The position numbers and the translations under genes were made by a program. The notes beneath the pieces are model-generated. The model was not told where the DNA came from and ran no database searches. It was given only the letters and a program-made list of their open reading frames with translations. Below are positions 47,201-59,511 of a stretch of DNA of 64,000 bases, one piece after another (position 1 is the stretch's first letter; the number at the start of each line of letters is the position of its first letter). The stretch comes from Whalleya microplaca (lineage: Eukaryota; Ascomycota; Sordariomycetes; Xylariales; Xylariaceae): contig MU385724.1 of NCBI GenBank assembly GCA_022497155.1, forward strand, positions 62,001-126,000. Reading direction: 5' to 3'.

Positions 47201-48333
47201 GTAGGCCAATGACGTTGTGCTAGCCTGCCGAGACAGGGGTAATTAGCGCATACGTAGGGCAATTCTATGGATAAGCCGACGCTGGCCGAACGGTAAATGA
47301 GCCAGTTCGGGGCTTTTCCTGCTATCACCCTAGACAGAGGCAAAACGACGGGGCCGATATCGTGATAATACAGTAATGACAGCTGGGTTTATGTTAAATT
47401 TTCTTAAACACACTGCGAGTATTGGCAACATTCAGGGGCGTGCGATGCATCGTGAGTATCAAGCCCTGTCTTTAAACCGAGTCAGTTCGGCTCAAAACCA
47501 AGAAGCCAAGTCTTGACTTACACTACTCGGCAACCCCTACGCAAAATATCTAACCTAGGAAACTTCCCAGGAAGGATGAGCCACATAATCCAAAATACAA
47601 AAGAGTGAAATTGAATCAGACTACATGATTATTGACCAGACCTAATACTGTAATTAATGTGCATAACAGACCGAGAATAAAGAATTCTTCCTGCCAACGC
47701 ACTTAAAAGCCATTAAAGTTGTTAGCCATCTTCAAATAGTCTTCTAACCTTACGCCTTCTTACTAGTGCGGCTGCACTTTATACAGTTGAGCCTCGACCT
47801 CAGGTTGTCTTCTATGTATGTCGTAGACTGGGGCCGGTTATAGTAGTAGATCTACGGGCTCGGGCTCCCGAACCCCGCAAACACGGGGACTTCTTGACAT
47901 ACATCATTCTGTAATGGCTACCTCTCTCCGCGATAATGAACGAGTCCTATAACGTAATAGCGCAGATCCTTCACGGCTTACTTAATTAACCTCGTTCCCC
48001 CATTTACATACAACCCTTCTAGAAAAGCCAAGCGCTGACTATAATAAGTCCAATAATGCACCAAGCCGGTGAGCAGAACGGTGTCAATTCGGCGGTTTTG
48101 AGCTCTACCCACAACTTAAGCGTTTGGGTTCCATCGTATACTACTGGGCTATAGATAAGAGGATGCGCGACTCTTGGCTCGTGTAAGAGAGATATATACT
48201 TTACTGTCCGTCCAAATCTTTGCCGATCAGCGCTTTTTGAAGCGTCCGGTAAACATCCTACCTCTCCTGCGACAAACTCATTGTCAACCCAAGGTGACAC
48301 CCAGAGCAGGACTATAGATCCAAACGATAGAAG
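44247..48333. other. 4-kb gene-poor stretch
   Basis: No gene is firmly supported. One island at about 45813-46103 (minus strand) is distinctly GC-richer than its surroundings and holds a 96-codon frame (with YVTQTNIELNRRYPDTT) that may be an exon of an unknown or decayed gene. The remainder is AT-rich and shows no repeat or RNA that I can name. Confidence 0.45.
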
Positions 48334-50079
48334 ATGGGTGGTCAAGATGAGGTCGGTTATGCGGCCGACGAGGCGGCGCGCGGCGAAACCAAGACGCTCG
48401 ATCGTAGCGTTTCCAATCAAGTGGGAGAGATGAATCTCGATGGGGGCCATCAACTAGAGCGAGGGTTGAAGAGTCGACACATTCAATTCCTCGCGCTCGG
48501 AGGCGCGTAAGTGAACCTCACCCTCAATATCACGTATGCGCGACTTCTTTACAAAAAGGATTGGTAGTGCTGACTGCGTCCCCATTCCAGCATCGGAACA
48601 GGACTATTCATCGGCTCCGGCCAGATCCTCGCCACCACGGGTCCGGCACCGCTGTTCATGGCCTACATCTCCATGATGCTGGTCGTCTGCGTGATCATGA
48701 ACGACTTGGCAGAGATGGTGACTTACCTGCCGATGAAGGGCATCTCGATCCCGTATTTCGTCAGCCGCTTCGTTGAGCCGAGTCTAGCCTTTGCCGATGG
48801 GTGGAATTACTGGTACGCTTACATGATGCTCCTGGCCGCCGAATGCACCGCTGGTGCCATTATCCTGCAGTACTGGACGGAAGCGGTTCCCGTCGCGGTG
48901 TGGATTGCGCTTCAACTGCTCGTGGTTCTCTTCCTCAACATTGTGGCCGTGTCCTACTTCGGGGAGGCCGAGTTTTGGTTTGCCAGTATCAAGCTGATCA
49001 CCATGCTCGGTCTCATCATCTTGGGTATTGTCCTGTTCTTTGGAGGGGGCCCTACCCACGATCCGCTTTATTTCCGGTATTGGCGAGATCCCCCCGGGGC
49101 CTTCGTTCCGTACATGACCGATGGCAACACGGGCCGGTTCCTCGCTTACTGGACTGCTTTCGTCCGCGCTGGGTTCTCCTTCGTCACCTCGCCGGAACTG
49201 ATCGCGCTCTCGGCCGGCGAAACGGTGGCACCTCGCCGCAACATCCCCAAGGCAGCTCGACGCTTCATCTGGCGTCTCGCTTTCTTCTATGGTCTGGGCT
49301 CGATCATCATCGGCATCATCGTGCCTAACGACGACGAACATTTACTCTCCGGGTCTTCGAACGCTTCCGCGAGCCCGTACGTCATCGGCATCCAGCGGGC
49401 CGGCATCAAGGGGTTGAACCATGTCATCAACGCCGCCGTGCTGACATCCGCGTGGTCTGCCGGAAACGCGTTCTGCTACTCCGGCTCGCGAGTCCTGTAT
49501 TCCATGGCCATCAACGGCCAAGCGCCGAAATTGTTCGCCAAGACGAACAAGAACGGTGTCCCGTGGGTGGCCGTGCTCGCCACCGTGCTCTTCGGCTGTC
49601 TCGCCTTCCTCAACGTGTCCAACACGGGATCCACCGTGTTCGCGTGGTTCACCAACATCTCGACGATCTCGGGGTTCATCGCCTGGATCGTCGTCATGAT
49701 CACGTACCTCCGCTTCCGCAAGGCGATGCAGTACAACGCCATGCTGAAGGACCTGCCCTTCCGCACGCCGTTCCAGCCGTACTCGACGTACTTCGTGCTG
49801 TTCCTCGTGATCATCCTGACGCTCACGAACGGGTTCCAGGTCTTCTTCCCGTCGCAGTGGTCCGCGTCCAGTTTCCTGGCGGCCTACATCACGCTCCCCA
49901 TCTTCTTCGCGCTTTACGTCGGCCACAAGCTCTACTATAGGACTTCCCTGGCTACGAAGATACCAGATGTCGATGTGATCACGGGGAAGAAGGAGATGGA
50001 CGAGATGGCGGAGATGGATGCCACTTACGCCCCGGTGGCGCGCAATTGGGTTGAGAGGTGCTGGTTTTGGGTCGCGTAG
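48334..50079 (+). CDS. amino-acid permease (APC superfamily, fungal AAT type)
   Basis: Two exons, 48334-48506 and 48591-50079 (84-nt intron, donor GTAAGT, acceptor TTCCAG), give 553 residues. The splice lies inside the first helix and restores LALGGAIGTGLFIGSG, the signature of fungal amino-acid permeases. About twelve hydrophobic segments follow, including FSFVTSPELIALSAGE, NHVINAAVLTSAWSAGNAF and FAWFTNISTISGFIAWI. A 50-residue acidic N-terminal tail and a C-terminal cytoplasmic tail (KKEMDEMAEMDATYAP) are typical regulatory regions for ubiquitin-dependent turnover. It should import amino acids by proton symport across the plasma membrane; specificity is not evident. The coding DNA is GC-rich and strongly codon-biased, consistent with good expression. 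Confidence 0.95.
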
Positions 50080-51469
50080 GTAAAATCTCACCTGGATTTT
50101 GGTGGCTTGTATATAGACTTCGGCTTTTGGATTATACCCCATGAGCGAACTGCGATTTTAGCGACAAAAGTGCCTAGAGTATCAACACTCGGTTTTTATG
50201 AACTCATCTACGTGTATGTTGGCGTGTGATGTTTTCTTTGATTTGCTTTAGTGAGCATGCAGCAAATGGGGAGCTGTCTTATGTGTTAAGCTCCAAGTGG
50301 GCCAAATGCTACCACTAGCCATACTATGTGTTCTAGAGGGCTGCAGACTAGGTACTTGATTAACAGGTTCATCTAGTTTCCATAGAGCCTACAGAGATAT
50401 AAGCACTTAATGTGTATCTCTGAACTCTAAAGGGGTTCAAGCTGGTTTAGAGACAGCTCATTAGATCACGCATTTAACATAGAGTATGGCTGGCTGAGGA
50501 TCGAATTGTGTATAAACTTGCCCCTTCACGAAGCAAAAAACTAATACCTCCTTAATATTGAACCTAGTGTTAAATACAAATTTTGGCTCCCACCGGGGAG
50601 CATAGTGAGTAGTGTGAGCAGTGAGCATACGCGAGAAGCACAATTCACGAACCTGCGCGAAGTTATCGAAGAAGCCTCAATCATACCAATTGGTATTACG
50701 CAACATGTTTTTCCCAGATGAGTCACATAGATTAGTCTATTTATAACAAGAAGCCAATCATACAAGACGCGGTGTGAGCTGGAAAGCACGAGCTCAAATT
50801 AGTGGAAGCATTAGTATACATAAGATTGACAAAGTTGAAGAGCCCTATTTCAAGGACCACGTTTATTCACATTGAAGAGCAAGAGATACCCTGGCATCAA
50901 ATCCCAAGTGCAAAGTTTCGTTCATTCTTCCAGTGTACAAGATTCTATTCAGACATGTTCCCAAGTGTCGCGGGCCAAATCTTCGGCGTGTCATCATGCC
51001 CGCCCACTCGGCACCCTCGCGATTCCAGGATCCCCAATCGCCGTTATGGTTGTTGATCCATCAATCATCTCATCGACACGCGTATATTCATTGGTACAGT
51101 GACCCTGCAACGTGTGTCCACTCGTTCATTTCCCCGTTCTCCCGACACTGAACCTAGACCGTGCGGTGCTGTTGTTGTGGTGGTGTATGGTGGGGTGTAG
51201 TGTTTCGTCGGAAGAAAGTCAGACGGTGGTAGTGGAGATGGCCGACACAAAAATAATAACAAACATTAGATCAACCCAGCCCCTTTTCTTAGCTTAACTC
51301 CGGTTCCCAGATGCCTCTCTGAATCGATGTAAAAATTGATCGCCCCGTTTACTTTGTTCCGGTCGATCGCATGTCTCTGCCATATACACATTTCATTCCC
51401 TTCGTCTCTTCCGCCGCCGCGTGAAAACCGACCGATATGCCACTCGTGTGCCGTCCGTTTATTTACTCA
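50080..51469. other. intergenic, no gene seen
   Basis: Convergent 3' regions of the permease (+) and the Fig1-like gene (-). Short frames here lack family features. Confidence 0.5.
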
Positions 51470-52463
51470 TTATTCCGCCATCTGTGACAATACCCTAATA
51501 CTCAATATCATGACCAGCAGGCCGATGGTGACGATGATGAGTAAGGTGAAACTGAACCAACCCATCACCATAGCGCTCGTGCCGATCCCGGACAAGACGC
51601 TCCCGTTGCCGAAATCCTGCGCTATGATAGACGCGGCCACGGACGCCGTATGCTGCCACAACACGGACACGAGGACGAACACAGACGCAATGAAGATAAT
51701 CGCCAGTGCGATCTGCGAGACAGGCCGACTAGGAAACGGCTTGATCTCGCGATCAGACCCCTCGCTGTCCTCCTCCTCGTGCCAGCCGGGAAACGTGGCA
51801 AGCAGGAGGAAGCAGACGAAGGCGAAGATGATAGCGATGATAATCAGATACGGAAACACGATCATGTCCTTGAACTGGCTGGCCAGCCACACGAGGTTCA
51901 GCGGGTCCTGGTCGACTGAGATCTCGTTGGCGAGCGCCGTCGCGTTGTTGGAGCAGAGCCACGAGCCGCCGTCGGGGTTGATGCAGATGCCGAAGTAGCC
52001 CACGCGCGCCTGCAGGTGCGCCGACCCCACGATGTTGCTGAGCGCCTGGTTGACGTTGTAGTCCACCTGCGAGGTGTCCGGCACCGCCGTGTACTTCTCG
52101 TAGTAGATCGACAGCAGGAAGATGTCGGGGATCAGCGGCGAGGAGGATGAGCAGCCCGCTAGTAGGAGGGCTGTGCGTCGGTTGCAGGGTTAGTGAGTGC
52201 GTTCTAGGAGGGACTGGACTGGACTGGACTGGGGAATGTTGAAGGCGGGAGTGTGAGGAATGCCAAAAGCCACTTACAAAGTAATATGATGGAAACTGCT
52301 ATTAGTATCATCAAGACATGGTGGTAGCCGAGGAACGGTATAAACCCTAAGATAAGTGAAATGAGTCCACCGTCAACATAATCCCTTGTCTGGGTCTGTG
52401 TCCCCGAGGACAGTGGGATACTGGGGAGTACTCACGATACCAGCCGACTTGAAAACCAGCCAT
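51470..52463 (-). CDS. Fig1-family membrane protein (calcium influx / membrane fusion regulator)
   Basis: Three exons, 52463-52436, 52346-52278 and 52170-51470 (introns 89 and 107 nt), give 265 residues. The N-terminus MAGFQVGWYR leads to a first membrane helix (VLMILIAVSIILLSLLLAG). A lumenal domain follows with the Fig1 signature GYFGIC (90-95) and WLC (103-105), and then three further helices. Fig1 proteins act in the low-affinity calcium uptake system during mating and hyphal fusion and at the growing tip. The exon-1 splice is in phase and reproduces the usual FLGYHHVLMILI start. A small GGACT tandem repeat lies in intron 2. Orthologues of this length are normal, so the protein appears complete. 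Confidence 0.9.
52211..52232. repeat. GGACT pentanucleotide repeat in an intron
   Basis: About four copies of GGACT (plus strand) within intron 2 of the Fig1-like gene. A minor microsatellite. Confidence 0.75.
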
Positions 52464-53733
52464 TGTGTCGCCGTGTTATCCCAGATTCCCGAGGTGGTAT
52501 GCCTCTGTCCACTCCCGTCCTCCCGGGGAGCGACGGTGTGGTCTCGGATGGCGCGCACAGCAGCGCAGGAATGCGAACGGCGAGGAATGAGGCGAGCGGG
52601 ATTATTTCGAGATGGAATGCGGCAGCAAGGTGAATCTCGAAATCCCGAAGCAATTCGCTGGAATGCTCGATTCCCCGTCGACAGATATAAAAGGGAAGTT
52701 TCAGTTCGTCGATGCTAGACTAGATATTGCTGCAGTCCTTTCTGTGTCAGATCAACAATGTGAACACGCAAGAGGGTGTTGTGCATGTGGTGGTGTAGCA
52801 GGTGGGTAGTGGTAGTGGTAGAGGTAGAGTGGTATGTATGTGTATGTATGTATGTGTATGTATGTATGTAGGTATTGCAACTTAGAAGTTCAGTAGCTTT
52901 CTTCAGAAGACAACAGCCCTTTGCCTCTTGGAAAAGCTAGATAAGATGGACGGAAGAATAGAATTGTCTCGGTGGACAAGGTGTTTGGCGGGTTCTAGTC
53001 CTCGATCCCCTTTTTGGCCCTTCGGTATTGCAAATTGTTCTCGTTTCGAATGCGAGGAGGTTGGTATGTTGGTATAGCGCAATGGAGTGAGTGGTGAGTG
53101 TTCAAAGAGCTTGCATGATGGGAATGTAGCGAAGTGTCGGTAATTGGCCCTGCCACTGGATTTTCGATGAAGATCGATGAGGTGTCGCCCAGTTGCGGCC
53201 CAAGTAAATAAAAAAGATGTGGCTGGTCGTTGCTAAGGCAATGCGCCGGGGGGAGCTGGGCAGTGCTAGTGGTCCGTGCCAGCTCGTAATGGGCCCACTT
53301 GAGTCCCTGCGTTAGCGCTGCCTATTATAGTTAGTAAGCTCGGCCCTCCGTTGGATCCGTCTATTGCGTAGGCTGCTAGGCTCCGCTAGGCCGTTGCTTC
53401 GAAAATGACGTTAGCTGGGGGCTGGTTGTCAACGATTCAATTACACGCATCTTCGATTATTCGCTTCCTTGGACCATATTTCATCTTGCAACATTTAATC
53501 TCCGACTGAGGGAATTTACGAGGCTGTCGAACTGTTCAGCTGTCCAGCACACAGCCTAGGCCTCATTGTAAACATTGGATGGATCTCCGCTCCCGGACAC
53601 CCTGCTTATAAGTTGGCAGGACTAATGGAATAACACACGTATGGTTGTTAGTCACTACATACTCTACTTACATATACATGCAATTGAATACGTATGCCTA
53701 GTCGTCAACTCTTCCTCCGGCGACTTATTTTTA
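52464..53733. other. promoter of the Fig1-like gene with microsatellite
   Basis: No supported exon. It holds a GTAT-type microsatellite at 52832-52871, in the likely 5' leader or promoter of the Fig1-like gene. Confidence 0.5.
52832..52871. repeat. GTAT/GTGTAT microsatellite
   Basis: Alternating TATG units with periodic TGTATG variants over about 40 bp, about 370 bp upstream of the Fig1-like start codon. Confidence 0.85.
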
Positions 53734-54728
53734 TTATGCCCAGGCCCCGAACCAATTCACCGCCTGGTTGAACGCTTCCTCCTTTCCGAACTTCTGCTTC
53801 GGATCCGATACGTTGGCCCGCACCCCGAAGCCATGTGATGTGCCACCGTATAGTGCGAGTGTGTACGCCAGGCCCGTGTCGAAAAGCAAGGTCTCGATTT
53901 GCGCGCGCCTCTCGGGAGGCATGAGATCGTCCATATCTTATTAACGATGAGACATGTCAGCCAACCATGTATATATCTATTTTGAGACTGCTAGACCGCT
54001 AAGGGGGGGAAACAACGAACCTGCGGCCGCAACGCTAGCCGGTCCCGTGATCGCCGAGATCTCGGCATCCTCTAGCATGCTGGGATGGGCAGCGAACCCC
54101 ACATCGACCCCTTGTCCCTCGGCGAGCACGCGGAAGGTGTACCGTCCGCCGAAGCAGTAGCCAGTCGCGAGGACCTTCTGGACCCCGGCCGTCTCGCGCA
54201 GGTAGGTGACGGCGGTCGCGATGATCGGGTCCGTGATCTCGGGGCGGTGGTCGTCGAGGAATTTCGTTAGGTTGAATTCCGGCTGCCCGTTGATATCGCC
54301 CGGCGCCGGTGTCCCGTTGAAGAGGTCCGGGGCCACGGTGATGTAACCGGCTCGGCCGAAGCTGTCTGCGAGTCTGCATTCGCGGTCTGTTAGGTGGGAC
54401 TTCGGCATGCGCGAGAGCCGAAGACATACAGCTTGTTCTCGAGCAATTGGATCCCAAACACGTCCGTCAGGTACAGGACACCGATATCCGATGGTTCACC
54501 CGTGATGTACAAGTTCACTAGCGGATTAGTCAATCATTGGGGTCCTTGGCGGAGATGCGGTAGGGCAGGTAGCTCACCCCCATCGTGAACCTCTTCTTTC
54601 CCGACGGGGTCACCGTCGTGCGCTATGATTGTGTTGCCGTTGACGGGGTACGCCGCATTGCACAGTCTCGCGCTCAGCAAAGTGCCGATGCTCCACAGAG
54701 CCAAAGTCGAGGATAGTCCCAACATCAT
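53734..54728 (-). CDS. dienelactone hydrolase-family protein with signal peptide
   Basis: Four exons, 54728-54578, 54517-54430, 54373-54021 and 53936-53734 (introns 60, 56 and 84 nt), give 264 residues. A hydrophobic N-terminus (LSSTLALWSIGTLLSARLCNA) looks like a signal peptide, so the protein may be secreted or vacuolar. The alpha/beta-hydrolase core has GYCFGGRY with the Cys nucleophile of dienelactone hydrolases, PDLFNG, and the C-terminal catalytic His in GTSHGFGVRA. Family members open cyclic esters such as dienelactone in aromatic degradation, though many fungal paralogues have unknown substrates. All four joins are in phase and reproduce family phrases (NKLLADSFGRAGYITVAPDLF is split across exons 2 and 3). 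An in-frame ATG at 54842 exists but would bury the signal peptide. Confidence 0.9.
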
Positions 54729-55479
54729 GTCGTGAACCGCACGCTTATGCAACGATTTTGAGAGGAAGATATCGAATCGCAGAAGAGCCAAAAGGTGGAA
54801 ACTCTCAAGAAAGCTGCGAGACAAGGTTGGTGTGTCGGGCAATCTATGTCTCGTTTCGAAAGAGCGCTGGGATCAGGTATGCAGAACAAGAAAGTTCCTC
54901 AGAGGGCTCCATGGAGAAATCGGAGTCTACAGTCTAACGTAGGTTTGCCAAGATGGCATTCGCGGCATTTGCATCTGATGAAGTCAATGATTCCGTGTCG
55001 CGCAGGTGCGGGGACCTTGCCCTATTACTAGATCGGGAAGTTGAGATTCGCGATGGTAGGTCAATCTAGGTTTATCACGGCTAATCATCCCTGTATCCAT
55101 CTTCTACGTGCATCTCGTAGGGATCCATTGTTGGCAATGGGGTAGTTCGACTATTCATATCGTATCACGTTTAAATGGTTGGATAAATTTTGCCAGTTTC
55201 ATTCGATCATGTGGGTAAGACTGAAGACACCTCCAGGTTCACGAGCTTGCCACAGAATACTATGCACGCATCGCACTTGGAGCAATTGACGGAGCAAAGG
55301 TGTAAGCGAATGCTAGGAACGAAGTAAGGTGGTTATTATTTATAAGCGATACTCCGCGTTTTCATATGTTCGTACTCGCATAACACTGAATGCATCTCGA
55401 TTTTTTTTGTCCATCTATGCTGTCGTATATACATATTTACAAGATATCAAATAGCTCAACAGCTTAATAGCTCAGTAGC
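54729..55479. other. intergenic, no gene seen
   Basis: Promoter of the hydrolase gene and 3' region of the tail-anchored protein gene. No supported exon. Confidence 0.5.
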
Positions 55480-56118
55480 TCAGTAGCTCAATATGATCGA
55501 TAATATTGTGAATATTGTGAATAATGCTATGATGTGCGTTAAGCCCAAGAATAGCCATCCGAATACACCGACGACCACATCCATAGCCTTGACATTGATC
55601 TTAGCATAGAACATGAGCCTACGATAGTAGTCCGGTTCTACGAGATGCTCGAGGTATCTCTGGAACAGTGTTCGCGTGGGTGGGGGGATTGCTTTCTGTT
55701 ACGCGTCTTCCATTAGTCAAGATTGTCCTAGAGCTTGCGAGACGTCGAATCATCGAAAGAGGTTCAAAGATGGCTTCTGACATCACATGCAATCACTCAC
55801 CTCAAGAATGGAATACACATCGTAAGAGAGGAGGTTAGCCTCCCAATCCTGCAGACCACAATGCGCCTTAAACGCGTCCGATATCTCCAAGAACGTCGCC
55901 CGGTGCAATTCCTCGCCCCTCCAGAAGATATTGTCCGAGGCGTCCGGGTCCAGGCCGCGGTAGAACATATACGTCCGGAACCAATCCCGGACCTGCCACG
56001 GCGATGCGCCGAGCCCGGGACACGAGCTGATGATCTCGTCGCGGCGGAGGGGGAACTCGAATTCGTCTAACTCCTCGTAGGTAAGATTCCGAGGCTTTAC
56101 ATCTTCGGTTTCTGGCAT
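55480..56118 (-). CDS. small protein with C-terminal membrane anchor, unknown function
   Basis: Two exons, 56118-55801 and 55695-55480 (105-nt intron, donor GTGAGT, acceptor TAACAG), give 177 residues. The N-terminal 110 residues are acidic and soluble (PETEDVKPRNLTYEELDEFEF). The exon-2 part is basic, and a strongly hydrophobic segment (VVVGVFGWLFLGLTHIIALFTI) lies just before the C-terminus, so the topology resembles a tail-anchored protein. The phase-0 splice and the good splice signals support the model. No family is recognised. The stop codon lies in a TAGCTCAG-type tandem repeat at 55453-55490, so the 3' end may vary between strains. Confidence 0.7.
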
Positions 56119-57981
56119 TGTCTGTTGAGCGGGCTCGAGGGCTCTTGATTTGAAGCGATTGGTTTAGTCGCGAGTGCGAGATCGATGCCTGGACGTTATG
56201 GCATGAGACACTAAGTCGCATAGAAGCAGTTCTGGTGCTATTGTCTAAGCCTTCTCATAAAGCCTTGTTCAAGCTGATTATGTTCACTCAAACCCGGAAA
56301 CGTCATGGTTTCTTTGTCTTGAGTTTTTTATGTATTAGGATGGCGGTGCTAAACCCGATAGCGAACATGAATAGACCCATATTAATGCCATAGATTGAGT
56401 TAAGAGGAGGTAAAAATTAAGTAAATAATAAATGAACGTATGTGTCATTCTTATAATCATTATATACTTGATGCTCACAGTGAAAGCCTCGGGGCTGCAT
56501 CACAGCCAGATACGATCAAAGGACTGAAAGTTGATTTTCGAGGAAAATAGGAGTGTATACCACCTAAAAGCGAGGATTTTATGACACTAAATTTATATAT
56601 ATATATGCAAATGCTATGCCACAGTTGCGGTGCCATTTTTTACAAGATCCGAAAGAAGTCATATATACTAGTAGAAAGGAGGCAAAGCAATATAGGTAGT
56701 TAAGGTCTAAGATGAAAACCCAATCTCAACCTGTGTGGTATCGTAAAAGTTTATATAGTTACATTATAATTTCGAAGTTAAGAGTACATAGTTATCCTAT
56801 CTAGTATAGGCGGTCTCCGCGCCTTCTGATATAATGCCAAAGATTTGACACCTCAATCCATGTGCTTTCATGTGAACGTAAAACATCCCAAACTCACGTC
56901 ACACAAAAATCAGGAGTAATGGCCGTGTTTGGAAAGGCCACAGTGGCTGGCGAGATGAGAAAAACACCTCACCTGCAGGTCCAAGACATGGTCCATTTTA
57001 AACCAGCGGGAATTTCCTAGAGCTGCAAGTATGGTTGAAAAGTTTCGCTCCAATCACGTGTTAGTCGCTTCACTCAGCATTATAAATTGAAGGACCTGGG
57101 TGGCTTACCGTGGGCGCCCTAGATGACTTGTACTGCATCATGTAGTGGACCAGAGGGTTCGGTAGTACCTTGAGTGTATGCAACCATCGTCCGGGTCACT
57201 TCGTTTAAAATAAAACCTAACGTAACAACGAGGAGAGTACATAAAGCGTGAGGGCGGTTGCACACTGCATCGAGTCCATCAATCAGATAGGGCTCAGCGG
57301 TAAGGAACCGACTGGCTGGTCAGGGGTATGCATCTGTCCCAGGTCATGTAAGCCAAGTGGCTTTTGATCTACCAATGACAGATGCATCTCATCTACCCGA
57401 AACCAATAAATGTCCTATGGCTTACACCATCATCGCACAGCACCATGTGAATGTTAAGGTGAACTAAGAACGCCTCATTGTCTAATTCCCGAGAGCTTGT
57501 CGGCATCTGAAAACTGCCCTATCTTCGTCCTTTTCCTGAATCAGGGGTAGGTTTGACCATTGACGCCTGCTCTGCTTCGCCGCTCGCGTAACTTGCCTTT
57601 TGGTTCACCCCAACACTACTATAAGATAAAGGGCGGCTGCAGTAGGTTATATTGAAATAAATCAATAATAGGGGGCATCCTAGAGGAATTCTAGCTGACG
57701 TCCTTCAGTTCAGCCCATATCCGCTGCGGAAACTTGCCCGGAAAGATTCGACTGCCTTGCATGATGGCGGTTTCAAAAAATTTCCTTGTTGGCATATGGG
57801 TTCATCATTTCGATCACATAGCAATATCTCTTTAGCAAGCCATGCAGCCAACAGGGGCTATATATATATGGCTTCAAAACACATCGGCATCTTGCCAACT
57901 CTGAGCTTCTAGTCGTCACTCTTTTTCTATCCCTTCGTTTCTACAAATTGCTTTCTTGCACGTACATTCATTACTTTTACC
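56119..57981. other. AT-rich intergenic DNA
   Basis: About 1.9 kb between two divergent genes, with no supported exon. A TATATATA stretch at about 57859-57868 lies some 115 bp upstream of the DUF1996 start and may serve as its TATA region. Confidence 0.5.
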
Positions 57982-59141
57982 ATGCCTTGTATTCTAAATT
58001 CAATTGGCTTGTATATACTTGCTACAGCAGTAGCTAGCGCTAGCGCTAAAGACCAAGGGTCGTTTGCAGTCCTGCGGTTCAACAATGTAGGCGGCGCGTT
58101 CTCCACGGAGGGACGAATGGACCCCATCATTAGCCCAGGCTCGGCGTCATCACATTCACATGGCATAATGGGCGGAGACAACTTCGGTACCACCGTGGAG
58201 GGTAACCAGCTCCTAGACTCACAGTGTAGCAACGCCATGATCGTCAACGACAAAAGCAACTATTGGGTTCCTAACCTGTGGTTTCAGTCACCGGTGAATG
58301 GCACATTCAAGAAGGTCGATCTGTTCTACATGAACGTCTACTATAAGTGTGTTCCACTAGCTTAGAGGCCTTGAGGCATTTCTGACCACCTGATAGATTT
58401 GACGCTACCAATGATGAGATCAAAGCTTTCCCGCCAGGTCTCAAGATCGTTGTAGGGGACCCCACAAAGAGAACACCGCCTGCATCGGGTGCTCTCCAAC
58501 TTGATCCCTCTATGGGCGAGATACAGCCTGTACAATGGACATGTCCAACACAGGATAGCAATGAAGATAGGTACCCTGCCAACTCCGACGGCACAAAAGC
58601 CGGCATGCAGGATCCAGGGAACAAGGGCAGCGGCGCAGGATTCCCAGTTGTAAACTGTGACGGCTATGCTTCGCCTCTTCGTCAGGACCTCCATCTACCA
58701 TCTTGCTACAATCCCGGGGCCGGGCTGGATGACTACAAGAACAATATGGCGTTCCCAACGCCGACCAGCGGGGGCAAGGCAGATTGTCCCCAAGGCTGGA
58801 TACACGTGCCTCATCTGTTCTACGAGGTGTATTACAATACACCTCTATTCCAGAATGAGTGGGACGTCGACCACCAGACGCAACCCTTTGTATTGTCAAA
58901 CGGAGACAGAACTGGGTACAGCTCGCATGGAGACTTCATTGCGGGCTGGGACACAGACACTCTCCAGACTATCATCGATGGATGCGATGCCGGAGATGCT
59001 GGAATGGACACATGTCCCCAGATAACAGGGGGTGTTAACAAGAGTAATACTTGTCAAATGACTTCGGCTTTCCCAGACCCTACGGAAGAATGGATATCTG
59101 CTCTCCCAGGTGACAACCCCTTATCTGGATGGGGAGTCTAA
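57982..59141 (+). CDS. secreted DUF1996-domain protein
   Basis: Two exons, 57982-58346 and 58397-59141 (50-nt intron, donor GTGTGT, acceptor GATAG), give 369 residues. A signal peptide (LYILATAVASASA) precedes a full DUF1996 domain. Seen are FAVLRFNNVGG, the metal-site-like histidine cluster SPGSASSHSHGIMGG, CSNAMIVNDKSNYWVP, the Cys-rich core QWTCPTQDS and HLPSCYNPG, and the closing SSHGDFIAGWD. Proteins of this family are extracellular and abundant in saprotrophic and plant-associated fungi; their biochemical role is not settled. The domain is complete, with no C-terminal WSC or cellulose-binding module. Confidence 0.93.
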
Positions 59142-59511
59142 GTTTCTCTTTGTGTTTACTACTCTGTTCGCCCCATCTGTTTCGTCTGCGAGCGGGCTTT
59201 TGATTCGTTAAGTTGGTGTGAGATTCACTTCGATATGTTTGAGTATCTGCAGGCGGACAGCAGTTGATCTATTCGTATGATTCTTACGAAGTCATGAATA
59301 GACGTCACGTTTTACTTCTCTGAGAAAAACTCCGTGAAATGGCGCTCATAAGCTTATATTGAAAAGTAATGACCAATCGGCCGAAGAATAACCCAAACTA
59401 GCCTGCAAGGATAGAAAAGAAAAGGAGAAACAGAAAAAGGATAAAAGGCGCTGGAATATAGTTTACGAAGCCTGCGGCAGTTGTGCTCCAAGTCTGCTTC
59501 AGTCGTCCTGC
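59142..59511. other. short convergent intergenic region
   Basis: 370 bp between the 3' ends of the DUF1996 gene and the second GNAT gene. Nothing else is seen. Confidence 0.6.

Noticed and set aside
49342..50142. 266-codon minus-strand frame opposite the permease
   Set aside because: It is an Arg/Glu/His-rich shadow produced by GC-rich codon bias of the permease on the other strand.
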